This document shows, piece after piece, positions 39,484-64,000 of a stretch of 64,000 nucleotides of DNA (positions are counted from its first letter, which is position 1; every line of letters starts with the position of its first letter). The stretch spans positions 31,890,704 through 31,954,703 of the forward strand of contig NC_087062.1 in the NCBI RefSeq assembly GCF_963678635.1. The letters run 5' to 3'. Source of the DNA: Symsagittifera roscoffensis. Its lineage: Eukaryota > Xenacoelomorpha > Acoela > Convolutidae. The notes under the pieces were generated by a model that searched no databases, was not told the origin of the DNA, and worked only from the letters and a program-made list of their open reading frames with translations. A program made the translations under genes and the position numbers.

Positions 39484-41990
39484 CATTCAAAGGTTTTGCT
39501 GAGAATATATTTTGATAACCGATTCACTCTATGAAGCAATTTGAACTATTTTCAATCGGTTACTATTTTCAAACTGATTCGAGCAATGAAAACTCCATGA
39601 AAGATTTCAAAAATTTTTGCTCGAGGTCGCTTGATTAAAAAAAATCATTTTTCGCTAATAGACTTTTCAAAAATTTGAATACCTGAATAGTTTTCATTGA
39701 AAAACTGCCAATGAGAATCAGTTCGCCGTGAAATAACTTATATTTCTAACTCGATCTTTTGGTAATCCGATTCAGTCTATTTCCTTACTTCAATTTTATT
39801 GTTTCGAAAGTACTCAGATTGCGATATGATTTGAATAGCTTGCATAGAATGCCATCAGTTTTCGTGAATTGCTTCTTTCTATGCTATAACTTAAAATTTC
39901 TAAACACCTGAAGCCTCGAATTGCTTGATTCACCGATTCACACAATGAAAGCAGTTTTTAGCAAATTGGAAGCAGTTTTATCAGAAATTGCACTGCTTAA
40001 CTGGTTGGCTTAGGAAAGCTTAATCTTTGGTCAATCGTCTCCTGGCATCGTTTTTGTTCAAAAGATAAAGTTTAAGTGCTTGCTTCGCTCTTAGAAAAAT
40101 GGAGAGTTTTTAAAGTTTCATCGCTTGAATAGCTTGCTTGGAAAATTTTTTCTTTCGATTTTTTTCAACGTTATTTAGGCATTCCAAAGTTTCAGCGATC
40201 GCTTAGCTTGCTAAAAGAAAGTTCTGCGAGTGAATTAAGGTGAATTACATTAAAATTCATATAGATTGTATTCAAAAGTTTCCATGTTTCATTCCTTGCT
40301 GAGAAAAACTCAAATTTGCGAACTGCTTCGCTCTTTTAAACAACTGGAAATTTTAAAGTTTATCATCGCTTGAAGAGCTTGCTTGGAAAAATAACAAAAA
40401 TTTCGAAGATTTGTTCTATAAAAATTAGAAATTTCAAAGTTTTAGCACTTGACTAGCTTGATTAAAAAAATCTATTGACGCAATGATATATTTTGAAAAT
40501 CTTCGAAGTTTTATTGCCTAATTAGCTTGCTTATTAAAATTTGAAGCTTTTGTGAACCTAAATAAAAAGTTTCAAAGTTTCGAAGATCTTAATTTGTTTA
40601 GATTGCCATAAATTTTGTCAGTTTTTGGGATTCAATTCTTGCTACATATAACTTTCAAAAATTCACGCGTAATCTATCTATCTATTATATATTAAAATGC
40701 GGGCTTCACTATCTCGCCATGTTAAAGCTTTTTCAACGTATTATTTTTGCATGTTTAAGCTATATCGTATATTGCAATGGTTAAGAATTCTTTTCGATTT
40801 TCTAATTTGATTTTAAGGGCTATTTTACCGAGTTTAAATTAAGCAGTCCAATATCGAATTAGGGGTTGCGAATTTGGCCTCCAATTTTGAATGCCCGAAT
40901 CATTTAAACTAACGAGATAAGACGATTTTTGAGTTTTTCAAAAATTTTCAGAAGTACACTAAAAGTTTGCAGATGTTTTTCCCAAGATATGCGGTTTTTC
41001 ATGAGCTGTCGAAAAACTTCGAAGCACCGAAGGTGCGTTAAACGCTAGTACAATGTGAATTTTTTCTAACACTTGAATGCTTGAATGGCTTGCTTCACCG
41101 ATTCACGCAATGAAATGACCTTAAAATTCCATAGTTTCTTGCTTGGATAGCTTGCAAAGAAAAACTGCAGTTTTTAGTGAACCTATGCACGCTATATATT
41201 AATATCAAAAATTGAAAGAACATCACTAGCGTAGCTGGCTGAGAAAAGCATCATTGTTTGCGATACGATTCACGCTGTATTATAAATTCAAATATATCAA
41301 AAGTTTTTTTTTTGCTGGAATGGTTTGTTCACAAAAGTCTTTTATTTTGCCAATTGACTCTTGTTAACGATTGTGTTGAAAATTTGTGATGTTTCATCGC
41401 GTGCTGAGAAAAACAGCAAAGTTTTAGGCGAACTGAATAACTATGAAATAAATTTTCAGCCCATGAGCCCATGAGTTTTTTCAAAAGCTTCAGTCCTTTG
41501 TTGCCCTGCTCAGAGAAACTTCAGATTGCGAACCACTGCGTTCTTCTTTTTACAAGTGTCATCGCTTGATTAGGTTGCATGGAAAAATTTTCGCAAACAG
41601 TTTCATGCTATGAAATTTCTTTGAAAATTTTGAAGTCTTATTGCTTAATTAGTTTGCTTGAACAATTTGTGAACCGAATCATCATATAAAACAGCTTCAA
41701 AGTTGTGAACATCTTCATTTGAATAACTCACCTAAAATGATGTCATTTTTTTTGAACAAAGTATGCAATATTTTAACTCAGTTGTTTTAAAATGTCAATA
41801 TGATTAGCTTGTTTTGACTTGGTTTTTTTGCGTTCTTATTAATGCTATAAATAATTTCTGAAATTTCGAAGTTGATGACTTGAGTAGCTTGCTCATAATG
41901 TCACATCTATTTTTGCAAATCGTCACACGCCAATATATGACTTCAAATGTTTCAAAAGTTTGAATGCTTGAATGGCTTGCTTCGAATAAC

Positions 41991-42608
41991 TTGGATCAAT
42001 TGAGCAATATCCCCCCCCCCCGTAATGATCAATTGAGCTATCTCTCCCCCCAGCAAAAACGAATAAACTCTTCAAAAAGACGTCAGCAAACGGAAGTAGA
42101 TGGATGTTTTGTTTATAGCACGCAATCATTTGACCGAATGAAGTTTTTTTATATGAGTCTCGAGAAAATTTTGAAAAAATAACTCGAAGTTTATGAAGAA
42201 AAATTTTTTTTTGCAAATTTTTGTATAGGCGACCATAGCCTCATCGAGGAAAGCGATTTATCAGGGTTGGTGCTCTAGCCTTGTATCTGAATAGCAAAAA
42301 CGGTTCTCCGCAGCACCTTAATATTGTACACAAAAGCTTTTTGTCATTTTAAGAAAGAAAAAAGTCGCTTTTTATGCCTGATTTATTGATTCTTTTTTCT
42401 ATTTGAATGAAACTTTTGAGCTTTGTTATTGTAAATTTTGGCTTTCCACAGTCGTTGGAAAATATGGTTTATGATTTCAGGTCATTCAAACTATTGATAT
42501 GGTTTTCAAGTGGTTATAAACATGTCTCAAGTACCTATTGAGCTATCTCCCCCCCCCCCCCCCCCCACGCGAGAATGGGGGGGGGGGGAGATTGCTCAAT
42601 TGATCCAA
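41991..42608. mobile_element. MITE-like element with poly-C/poly-G terminal inverted repeats
   Basis: Left terminus TTGGATCAATTGAGCAATAT followed by 11 C; right terminus 12 G followed by the reverse complement (AGATTGCTCAATTGATCCAA). Near the right end an 18-C run and the 12-G run are separated by 10 bases and can pair as a hairpin. Internal phrases TTGAGCTATCTC with C runs occur next to both ends. It contains no coding sequence. It lies within the degenerate repeat field and splits it. Confidence 0.8.
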
Positions 42609-43069
42609 TTACTTTAAATCTGACAAATTGTCTGGTATGGAGTTTTTTCATTTTTTTAAATCGCTATATATATAAAATGACTTGCTTAGAAAATTAAGTT
42701 TTTGCCAATCGATGTAAGGTATGAAATACCAAGAACATTTTAAAAGTTTCTTAGTTTCTATGGCTTGCTTCAAAAGACTTCTGACTTTTTCGAACCGATT
42801 CACGGAATGTAATTGTTTCAAAAGTTTCTAAGTCTTATCATTTGAATGGCTTGCTTCGGAAAGCTTTGCGAACCGGTTTAAGCTGAATTACGTTTGAATT
42901 TTTTCAAAGATTCATTGCCTCAATGAATAGCTTGCCTCGATTTACCTAAATTTTTGCAAATAGTTTTACGATATGGAAAAGCTTGAAATTATGCAAATTT
43001 ACATTGCAGAAAGAGTTTGCTCAGAACAATAACTTTTTGCGAACCGATTGATTGATAAAGGACGGGCTT

Positions 43070-43210
43070 GCTAGTAATTCGCAACGGCATTAGCAAGTAG
43101 GCAACGCTTGCTTTGGGTGTGCGCTGAGATTCGGCTCGAGTGATTTTGTGCTTCTGAACGCACTTTCTCGCTCTATCTATAATGAATTGTCGCCTATTTC
43201 GAATTTTTGC
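43070..43210. mobile_element. Second foldback-like copy with GAATTGTCGCC phrases
   Basis: AGTAATTCGCAACGG near 43073 and AATGAATTGTCGCCTATTTCG near 43182 are partial inverted repeats. They resemble the element at 32890-33060. Lies about 140 bp before the C2CD3 first coding exon. Confidence 0.45.
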
Positions 43211-43346
43211 GTCTTACGAGTTGTCGCCTCGCGGGTTTAACTGTGAATCATCAATGTCCGCTGGCTCTATGTACTAGAGTGGGAAAAACATCTGAATGTC
43301 AAGTGGTCGATTGTTACTAGTGGATATTGTTTTAATTGATTTTCAG

Positions 43347-43352
43347 ATGTAG
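43347..43352 (+). promoter_or_regulatory. Start-stop upstream codon pair ATG-TAG directly before the C2CD3 ATG
   Basis: A good acceptor (TTTTCAG, ending 43346) is followed at once by ATGTAGATGCC, so the spliced message would carry a minimal start-stop pair abutting the real start at 43353. If used, it would reduce initiation and favour reinitiation or leaky scanning. It could be chance. Confidence 0.4.
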
Positions 43353-56635
<13,283 letters not shown>

Positions 56636-56647
56636 TTTCTGTCATCA

Positions 56648-56653
56648 AATAAA
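56648..56653 (+). terminator. Polyadenylation signal AATAAA of C2CD3
   Basis: AATAAA 13 bp after the C2CD3 stop codon, within CAAATAAAATACATC. It lies about 300 bp before the first acceptor of the CAPS2-like gene. Confidence 0.6.
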
Positions 56654-56859
56654 ATACATCAAAAGTGCACTTAACCTCTGAAACTACTTAATACGTGGAT
56701 TTATTACTATGATGTTTTGGTCTAACCATTTTGCAGTTTGAATTTCCAGTTTTGTGTAGATTGTACATAAAATGTAAATGTGTATAGTTTCGTTTTACTA
56801 ATTTCGTTCTGAAAAAATTGAAAGTTACTTTCTGAAAGTTTTTTCTGGGTGAACTTCAA

Positions 56860-56910
56860 TGGCCTAAGTGATAAGCATTCGCCTGTAATATTTAGAGGTC
56901 GAGCATTAAT
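56860..56910 (+). repeat. tRNA-derived SINE-like fragment between C2CD3 and CAPS2
   Basis: TGGCCTAAGTGATAAGCATT resembles a tRNA A box and AGAGGTCGAGCATT a decayed B box about 30 bp later. Too short and imperfect for a tRNA gene. Confidence 0.5.
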
Positions 56911-56961
56911 GGCAAATGGTATCCTAGATGTGATTTTTTTGAAATATTTTCAGTCCTTGTT

Positions 56962-59900
56962 ATGCCTCCTCCACGTCTTATTGGGAGTGCTAGGGCGAGC
57001 GCCAGAGGCAACTCAAATGTTCCGCCTCTCAATCTCCCGACAGATAAAGATGATGTAGACTACCCCCAAAAATCCCAACCTGTCGTTTGGGACATAAACC
57101 TGAACACGCCTGATACTTCGTCCACTGTGAGTTGGGGAGTTTCGGCAAATAGGAGTGTTCCCAGAAATATGGTTTCTTCTCACAGGGGAATGCCACCGAC
57201 ACCAAAAGCAGCTCTACTCGAAAAAGAAATTGGGTCGCCTCAAGCACCAACTGGCAGGTGGGTCTGACCTACAATTCATTTAAATTACCCCATGAAACAA
57301 AACAGGGTCTCTACAGTCTCGATTAAAAATGGTTGTGTTATATGAGGATTTATCAGGTATTTAATTCTTGTAATTTTTTCAGAGTTCTCGCTTTGATCGT
57401 GTTTAAATTTTCAAGTTCATTTGCTGAAAGGAAGGCAAAATACGCTCTGTGTCGCCCACGTCAGTTACTGTTTTTAGTACTTGCTGTGTCGCCCTCGTCA
57501 CTTAGGTAGCTGGTGTTTTCCAGCTCAATTTCAGGCAATTCGAGGAAAACTTACAGGACTTCAAGTGTGGTATTTTATTAAAGCCCTGTAAGTCGTAATT
57601 TCGTTTCCATTTTTTTCAAAGTCTCAATGTCGAGAAAAATTACATTTATTTCAAGTTAAAATGTCGAGAAATACATTGCCACTTATTGAAAAAGAACCCC
57701 AGGAAGTTTTGTTTTAGAAAATCAGATTTTTTGTCGTTTTTTTTTGTTTTGCCACCCTAAACCCCAAAGAGAGGGTAAGGAACTATAGATTATTCTGTTT
57801 TTCCGCCAGATTTGACACCAAAAAGAAAGCTCCTGAAAGTTCGTTATCGGGAACTTGTTCCGTTAACAACTTTCTCTTACAAATCTCTTAGAATTTGAAC
57901 TTGCTTTAATATTAAACTGAAACATCTTCCCGTCTCCTCTCTACTTGCTCTGCATTCTAAGGTCTGGATTTAGATTCCCGGCCCAACTTTTTTAGTATCT
58001 GTGAAATTGAAGATGCAAGCATGGATTTTTTCAGCATTAACGATTCCTACTTAAAATCGACAAGTTTTCAATTTACCAACTCGGATTTTGTGTAAGTTTT
58101 TTCTGTTCCTTTCTTAAATTCAATGGTTTTAGCTTCTGTTGTTTCGTCAACTTATTTCTGGTCAAGAAGGGCAAAACTTGATTGAACGTAGTGAAGACTC
58201 TTATAAAGGTCTTGCTGATTATTTTTCCGGGAAAAAGTGTTAAAATGTGCATTTAAGTCTCAATAACTACAGTTGTGCATTCATTTATATTGATGCATTT
58301 ATGAATACACTTAGGTATATATGCACTTTTTGAGTTAAACTGAAATTCATCTGCTGAAAATGACTTGAATAGCACTCTCCAAACGAATGTGGAAATGGCG
58401 CGATAAAACGTGAACGATTTCTAGTTTCGAAAATGGAATTTAATTTTTAAATTTCCAGCGGAATAAAAATTTCACCTGTTGATCCAGTTTCCTTGAGTTG
58501 AGTTAATGTTATCTAAAAAGCGCCAATCATAAATCGTTCTAGAAACTCAAAGAGCTTAAAGGGCATCTATTTTTTTCTTTGAAACTCGAAAGTTGAGATT
58601 TTTTCAACAAAGTCAGTGTTTTTTTTTATATTTACTTGCGTTCATTACTCTTTTTCAATCTTCGATTGGCTATGTTTGTTAAAACGTCAGTTGTGGTGTA
58701 AAAGTTTTGAAACTATATCGCTCAAATTTTTTTGACAACAATTATTTAGGTAATTTTTTTTGTTTTCGGATCAATGGGCGTCTACCCACCTATTGTAGCC
58801 TTGTGATCGCTCAATTTAAACTAAAAGCTTTTTCAATGCTGGTGGTTGTGTTTGAAGCGTGATAACTAATTCGATTGCCCTTCATCTTGAAGAAACACAT
58901 AATTAGCAGATTTTTTTTTCAAATTTCAAATTAGCCTGAATTTCGGTGGTGGTAATATGTTCTACTTGCGCCCCGACCGGCTTTTTTCAAATTTTTGTTT
59001 TTGAGTTTATTTGTTTCTATCATTGTGATCGGAAATTTCTGGGCTACTTGCTTTTCTTATTTATGTTTAAGAGTAATGAACGTAGTGAGTACTCTTATAT
59101 AGGTCTTGGTGATTTTTTTTTTGGTTTTTTCCAGGAAAAAGCCTTGAAATTTGTTCACGCCCAATTTTGATTTTTCGCGGTTTGACTTGTGATTCCTTTT
59201 CAAGTTCAGTGCATTTCCATTGTTAAAAGGAAGGCAAACTCCACTATCGAACAGCAAAAGTGTAAAGGTCACAAAAAACGTGATCGACTTCTAATTTCGA
59301 AAACGGAAATTAATTATCAGATTTCCCAGCGAAATAAAAGTTTCATCTATTGATCCAGATTTGTCAAGTTGGGTTAATTTTAACAAAAAAGTGGCTGTCG
59401 TAAATTATTCTACAAATACAAAAAGCTTTAAGGTCATCTATTTTTTTTTCTTCGAAATTCAAAAGTCCGTTTTTTTCAGCGTCTTTATGTTCATTACTCT
59501 TTTCCAACTCAGTTGGCTGTGTTAGTTTTATGGCTTCCCTTCTTGTTCAATGGTTTGCTTCATTTCAGAAATGATTCGGCCTCTGACAAGATGGTGTTTG
59601 TGGAATCAGGAAATCTGGCCAGTCGAGAATTTTTAGACAAGCATGATGACCTGTACTGGAAAAACAAGGCGGTGCTTTTTGAAGCAATATTGGGTATGAG
59701 CTACAGAAGCTATCAATTTTTGTTTATGCTGATGAGCTGGAAACTGTTGAAGAGGATATTTTCTCAAAAATTTGCGCTTTTTGATTAATCAGAAATATCT
59801 GATAATGCTTAGATTAATAAGCAAAAGTTATCAGTTTGGCTCTTAGGTATTATGCAATTTTAGTTATTGAAATATTATTGAAATAATCTGAAAATGAAAA

Positions 59901-62424
59901 TCTGGTTTCAGTGGACCAGCTGACCCGTTCTGTGCTCTGCGACCCGGCTCAAGATGTGTCCCGCGCATCCAGCAGACCCTTTTCTTCCCGGGTAAGAATG
60001 AGTGCCAATGCACGGGGAGACAGCACTCCCATTAATCTACATCAGACTCTAGTGAACCCCACTAATAAAACAGTGAATGAAGCTGTGCTGGATAAGAGGA
60101 TCCAGTTTGACGCGAGAGTGATATGCAGAGATGGGAGTATTGCTCTGAAGGTAAGGATAGGTAAAACTGTCACTAAGAAGCGTTGTATGTTTTGCGTATT
60201 ACAGATGTTTTTAATGACCAGATTCATTTTGCTTGCTAGAGATTCATTTTTTTTCTAGAAAACCTGATTGAAACAAAAACCGATTTTAATTACGTATTTT
60301 ATAAATCTAATCTGGTAAAATATTAGTTTTTGCAATGTATTTGGACTACAAAGGTTCTGAATTCCTGTGGTGAACCTCTGTGTCCCCGTCAGTCCACCTG
60401 TTCAAACACAGAAATTCAAACTTGGCCGAGTAATTTTTATCTATGAATTTTCACTGTTTTTCAGGAGCTGTCCGGCATTTTCTTCCAATACGACAACTCA
60501 ATCGTAGTGTACGAATTGAAACTATTCGGCAAACATCGTTCGACTTCACTGCCCTTCATAGAGAGAAGCAATTACGTCAACATATCCCGAGTGCCAAACG
60601 GTAATTCAGACTCTTTAAAACATGTATACGGAGTACATGATATAACACCTGGATTTGATCTCGTTTTCATGACATCGGAGCAAAACTGCCTCCCGCCTGC
60701 GCTGAGACAGAACAGACATTGCGTAGTGCTGCGTATTACAGCCATAGACGAAACAGCAAAATTTGCTATTTTGAAATCATTAGCTATTGGTGACTATAAA
60801 CAGGTTCTGTGTAAACAGATGTCAATTGACGAGAGGAAAAGTTACCGAGACCTTTTGAAATTGCAAAAGAGAAATCAAGAGTTTATTGCAGAACAGAACA
60901 AACCTCTGAGTGTGATGAAAGGTATGGTGGCGTTTTGCAACAGAGGTACAGGATACTTCGCCAAAGATTTCTACCAGAACGTCGTTATGGTAAGTTCAAT
61001 TGAAATGGAAAGTTTTATTTTGCAATCGATTGCTTGTCATTATAATTATCTAATAGCATAATTTAAAATAAGGATAGCCGGTTGCTGTGTGCTTGTAGCT
61101 CAAGAAATTCTGAACATTATAAAAAAAAGTTTTTTTTGAGATTGCGTTTTTTGTTCGTGGTGTGATGGGAGGATCAGAACAGAAGTCTAGAACTTAGATA
61201 GTATTGACAACTAATTTCATCGTAAAATAAATTTTTATTTTTTAAAGCTTTATTCTCAAAAAGGCGCTGAAAAAAATAACTTTACTGGATAAAGGATAAG
61301 AAAGAGTTCACTGCTTGTCTTCAAGCAGTTTTGAAAACGTTTTCATAATTGCGTTTTTTCGGCCCCTCGTAATAAGTGTAGGTTGGCGCGGAGACGCTTT
61401 CAGGACTAGTTGTTCAAAAAGCGGTGTTTTAAAATAGTGTAAAAGGAGGATACTTTGAATAGTGAGGGTGTAAAACAGTAAAAAAGGGAATCTATTGAGG
61501 AGCGAGCTTAAACTTCTTTCAGAGTAAAAAGCGGAAAAAAACACCGGAAAACCGATTTTTTGCTCAAACATTTCCAAAAAAGCCAAAAAACAGCAGTTTT
61601 GAACTGTGTTTTTTCTAAAGTTAACATTCGGTAATATTTTGTAAAATAATGTTATCATAGTGTTCTGTAAGAACTCGGAAAATCCATTTGGTCAATCTAA
61701 AAAAGATCCAATTCGTCAGTAATTCCGCGAAAACTTCCATATCAAGTATGATACCCGCTAAGGCATGGGCGTTTGCTTGCTGTGCATTGCTAAATCAAAT
61801 TATTTCAAATTAGTTCATTTGTTATGCTAACTTGTGCTGCTGCAAATTTTCGCATCGTGGGAAAAAAAGCTTACAAAAGCTCCATTCAAAAAAAAATATT
61901 GATTTCTTATGTCTAACACAGCATGCCGCATTGTTGTTTGTTTGCGGTATTTAACGAAATCCTTGAGTGAAAGTGAAGAACTTCCATAATTTTAGGACTA
62001 CGAATTTCTACTAAACTCTGAGGAAATGGATGTTGTATGGAATGCCCTGCGAGACAAAACTTTTAATGAAGAAGTCCATTTCGAGCATTTTTTCAACGCT
62101 TTTCTCGGAACATTTTTTGAAGACGAAGCCGATCTTGTCAAACAAGTAATGCGTAAACTGGACCCAACTAGAACTGGCTATGCAATTCCAGATAATTTTT
62201 TGAAGTTTCACAAGCCAGCGAGAACCAACGACTTGTATCGATTGCTTCAAAGGTTGGAACTACCAGATGTGAAAGAGCATTTTTCAGGTCGAAATGGAAG
62301 AATTTCAGAAGATATAACCTGGGGAGCATTTAACGATTATTATTTTGTAGTTTATGCGTGCCTTAAAGATGTAAAAATGTTTGCTAAGCTAATATCTGAA
62401 ACCTGGGGAGTTATGAGAGATTAG
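56962..62424 (+). CDS. CAPS2: Calcyphosin-2-like EF-hand protein
   Basis: Five coding exons: 56962-57257, 59569-59693, 59912-60150, 60465-60989, 61996-62424, all with GT...AG introns and matching phases; about 537 aa, near the length of vertebrate CAPS2. The centre (ALK|ELSGIFFQYDNSIVVYELKLFGKH, then RSTSLPFIERSNY) matches the region before the EF-hands in CAPS2. The last exon has EF-hand-like helices and a loop LDPTRTGYAIPDNF, and ends FNDYYFVVYACLKDVKMFAKLISETWG, as CAPS2 does (DYYE...LRTPWG). Loop residues are incomplete for strong calcium binding. The first exon is Pro/Ser-rich and less certain. An acceptor (ATATTTTCAG) ends 7 bp before the ATG. Function is poorly known; the family is linked to calcium signalling and cilia. 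Confidence 0.75.
58180..58653 (+). mobile_element. MITE of the AAGAGTAATGAACG family in CAPS2 intron 1
   Basis: Left end decayed (TTGATTGAACGTAGTGAAGACTC), right end GCGTTCATTACTCTTT intact. Internal sequence is shared with the split copy in C2CD3 intron 2. Confidence 0.75.
59069..59502 (+). mobile_element. Best-preserved MITE of the AAGAGTAATGAACG family, CAPS2 intron 1
   Basis: 434 bp with terminal inverted repeats AAGAGTAATGAACG and (C/T)GTTCATTACTCTT. Internal phrases include AGTGAGTACTCTTATATAGG, TTTTTCGCGGTTTGAC and ATCAGATTTCCCAGCG. The right end lies 66 bp before the acceptor of exon 2. Confidence 0.85.
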
Positions 62425-64000
62425 ATTGTAAATTCGTGTGCACAGAAGATTTATGTGTAAATATGTTTAAGTGTAAAATATCTATCCTTAGTTTAAACCT
62501 TTTGGTAGTGATGATAATTTTCTATACAAATTTGTTCAAAATTTACTGTTATGCCTGCGAGTTTGGATCGGGATATTTATTGTTCCTCGGGCCACCCATG
62601 TTATTGAAAAAACTTGGGTTTCAGGTGTCATCCACGGAGTCGAGCGTGTTTTTAACAGACTGTTAGTTTGAAATCGGTTTCCTGGAAGATTGTATTAGTG
62701 TCCTTAATGATGAGGCAAACGATTTTACTTTTAAGTCGTTTGGGTTCTGCTTATTTGCGTGATTTTTTTGTCAGGTAAAAGTATTAAAATTTGATCACGC
62801 TAAATTTTGATTTTTGGCTGTTTGAATTTTATCTTTCGTAATTTTAATTTACTAAAAGGATGGCAAATTACCAGCTCCAACTGCGTAAATGGCCGCTAAA
62901 CTTCAATGAACTTTAGGTTGCAAAGTGGAGTTAAGTTTTCAGTTTTCCCAGCAAAATTAAAAATTATCTATTGATCCAGTTCTCTCAAATTGAATTACTT
63001 TTATCAAAAAAGTGTCTCTCATAAATTGTTTTAGAAGTTTTGTGGGCAGCTATTTTTTAAGAGTAATGACCGTAGTGAAGACTCTTTTATAGGTCTCTTT
63101 CGCGGTTTGAGTTGTGATATGTCTTTCAAAATTCAGTGTCTTTCATTTGTTAGGAAGGCAAACTCCACTATCGACTAGCATAGCAAAAGTGTAAAGGTCA
63201 TGAAAAACATGATCGACTTCTAGTTACGAAAGTGGACTTTAGTTATCAGATTTCCCAGCGAAATAAATCCTTATCTATTGATCCAGTTTTCTCAAATCGG
63301 GTTAATTTCATGAAAAGATGTCAATCGTAAATAATCTAGAAATTCAAAGTGGTTGAAGGTCATCTGTTTTTTCTTCGAAGATTGAGATTTTTTCAAACAA
63401 TAATTCAGTTTTTTTCCTTTTTTGCGTGCATTACTCTATTCCAACTGCCAGTTGGCTATGTTTTCATTGGGATTCGAAGTTGAGAATTTTTCGAAAAACA
63501 AAAACTTTTTATATTTTTTTCGTTCAGTGACTTTTTTTTTCAATGCAATGAAAAACTTATTTCAGTCCAGTTTTCTCTGATTGAGCTAGTTTTTTTTTTA
63601 ATTAAAAAAGTGTTGATCATAAATAGAAAGTTTTGAAGTTGTGTTTCAATTCTTTTTTGGGATCATTGACATTTTAACAACTTTTTTTGGCTATGTTTCA
63701 GTGTGAAAGAAAGAAGTATTTTTCACTTTAATAGGTCTTGATGGTTTTTTTCAGGAAAAAGTTCATCTTTTACGGCTAATCTTCTGATTTTTTTGAAGTT
63801 CTAGAGAAATTCTTTTGCCAAAAAGAATGCACATTCCGCTCTCCAATTAGGAAAGTTGAAAAAATGTGAACTATTTCTAGGTTCTAAAGTTTCATTTTTT
63901 AGATTTCCAGCGGAGTAAATAAAATGCCCAGTTATACAGTTTTCTCAAACTGGGATAATTTCCTTGAAACATTTTCAATGATAAGTAGTTCTTGAAGTTC
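62425..64000. other. Downstream region with nested MITE copies
   Basis: No gene seen. Fragments of the AAGAGTAATGAACG family lie at about 62760-63057 and about 63680-64000, around a nearly full copy at 63059-63439. No canonical AATAAA was found within about 100 bp after the CAPS2 stop. Confidence 0.55.
63059..63439 (+). mobile_element. MITE of the AAGAGTAATGAACG family
   Basis: Starts AAGAGTAATGACCGTAGTGAAG and ends GCGTGCATTACTCTAT. Internal phrases match the copy at 59069. It is inserted in or next to another copy (62760-63057), indicating nested or tandem insertion. Confidence 0.75.

Larger units (their letters stand above)
39100..43060. repeat. Old, highly degenerate repeat field (GAATAGCTTGCTT / CGATTCACGCAATG phrases)
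   Basis: More than a dozen variants of CTTGAATAGCTTGCTTGGAAA are spread through the interval (for example near 39105, 40125, 40365, 41085, 41870, 41965, 42760, 42835 and 42925), often followed by a form of GCGAACCGATTCACGCAATG and TTCAAAAGTTTC. Spacing is irregular (roughly 80-150 bp and multiples), as expected for an ancient tandem array with insertions. No gene seen. Confidence 0.7.

Overview
The window looks like part of an invertebrate animal nuclear genome. It is AT-rich, its genes contain GT-AG introns, and it carries LTR, LINE, tRNA-derived and short inverted-repeat transposons. The three host genes I can recognise encode animal proteins: an SNX14-type sorting nexin, the centriole protein C2CD3, and a calcyphosin-2 (CAPS2)-like EF-hand protein. 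I cannot name the phylum. The host genes have very few introns, and two of them have splice-acceptor-like sites only a few bases before the start codon.

Left part (1-26.5 kb): nested Ty3/gypsy-type LTR retrotransposons. Element Y lies on the minus strand. From high to low coordinate it has a split 5' LTR, a long leader, an N-terminal gag ORF, gag-protease-RT, RT, a linker with no visible RNase H, integrase, a GPY/F module fused to a TARG1/OARD1-like macro domain, and then three accessory ORFs, the last an SGNH (GDSL) hydrolase-like ORF running off the left edge. Y is broken by several stops and frameshifts. Element X (13507-26107, plus strand) is inserted inside the 5' LTR of Y. X has gag and the start of a protease, but RT, RNase H and integrase are missing; four unrecognised ORFs occupy about 4 kb in their place. 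A solo Y-type LTR (24894-25812) is in turn inserted in the 3' LTR of X. X and Y share the last 11 bp of their LTRs and the same 17-nt putative primer-binding sequence, so X could have been mobilised in trans by a Y-like partner.

Middle part (26.5-43.3 kb): SNX14 (two coding exons, 28006-32752, plus strand), with a MITE just upstream and degenerate satellite-like repeats in its intron. About 10.6 kb without genes follows, made of direct repeats, tRNA-derived SINE-like sequence, foldback elements, a MITE with poly-C/poly-G termini and an old repeat field.

Right part (43.3-64 kb): C2CD3 (three coding exons, one of 4.8 kb) is followed 326 bp later on the same strand by the CAPS2-like gene (five coding exons). 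Intron 2 of C2CD3 holds a 5'-truncated LINE inserted into a MITE of the AAGAGTAATGAACG family; further copies of that family sit in CAPS2 introns and at the right edge. C2CD3 is a centriole/cilium protein, and its close same-strand pairing with an EF-hand gene suggests either co-transcription with trans-splicing or very compact promoters.
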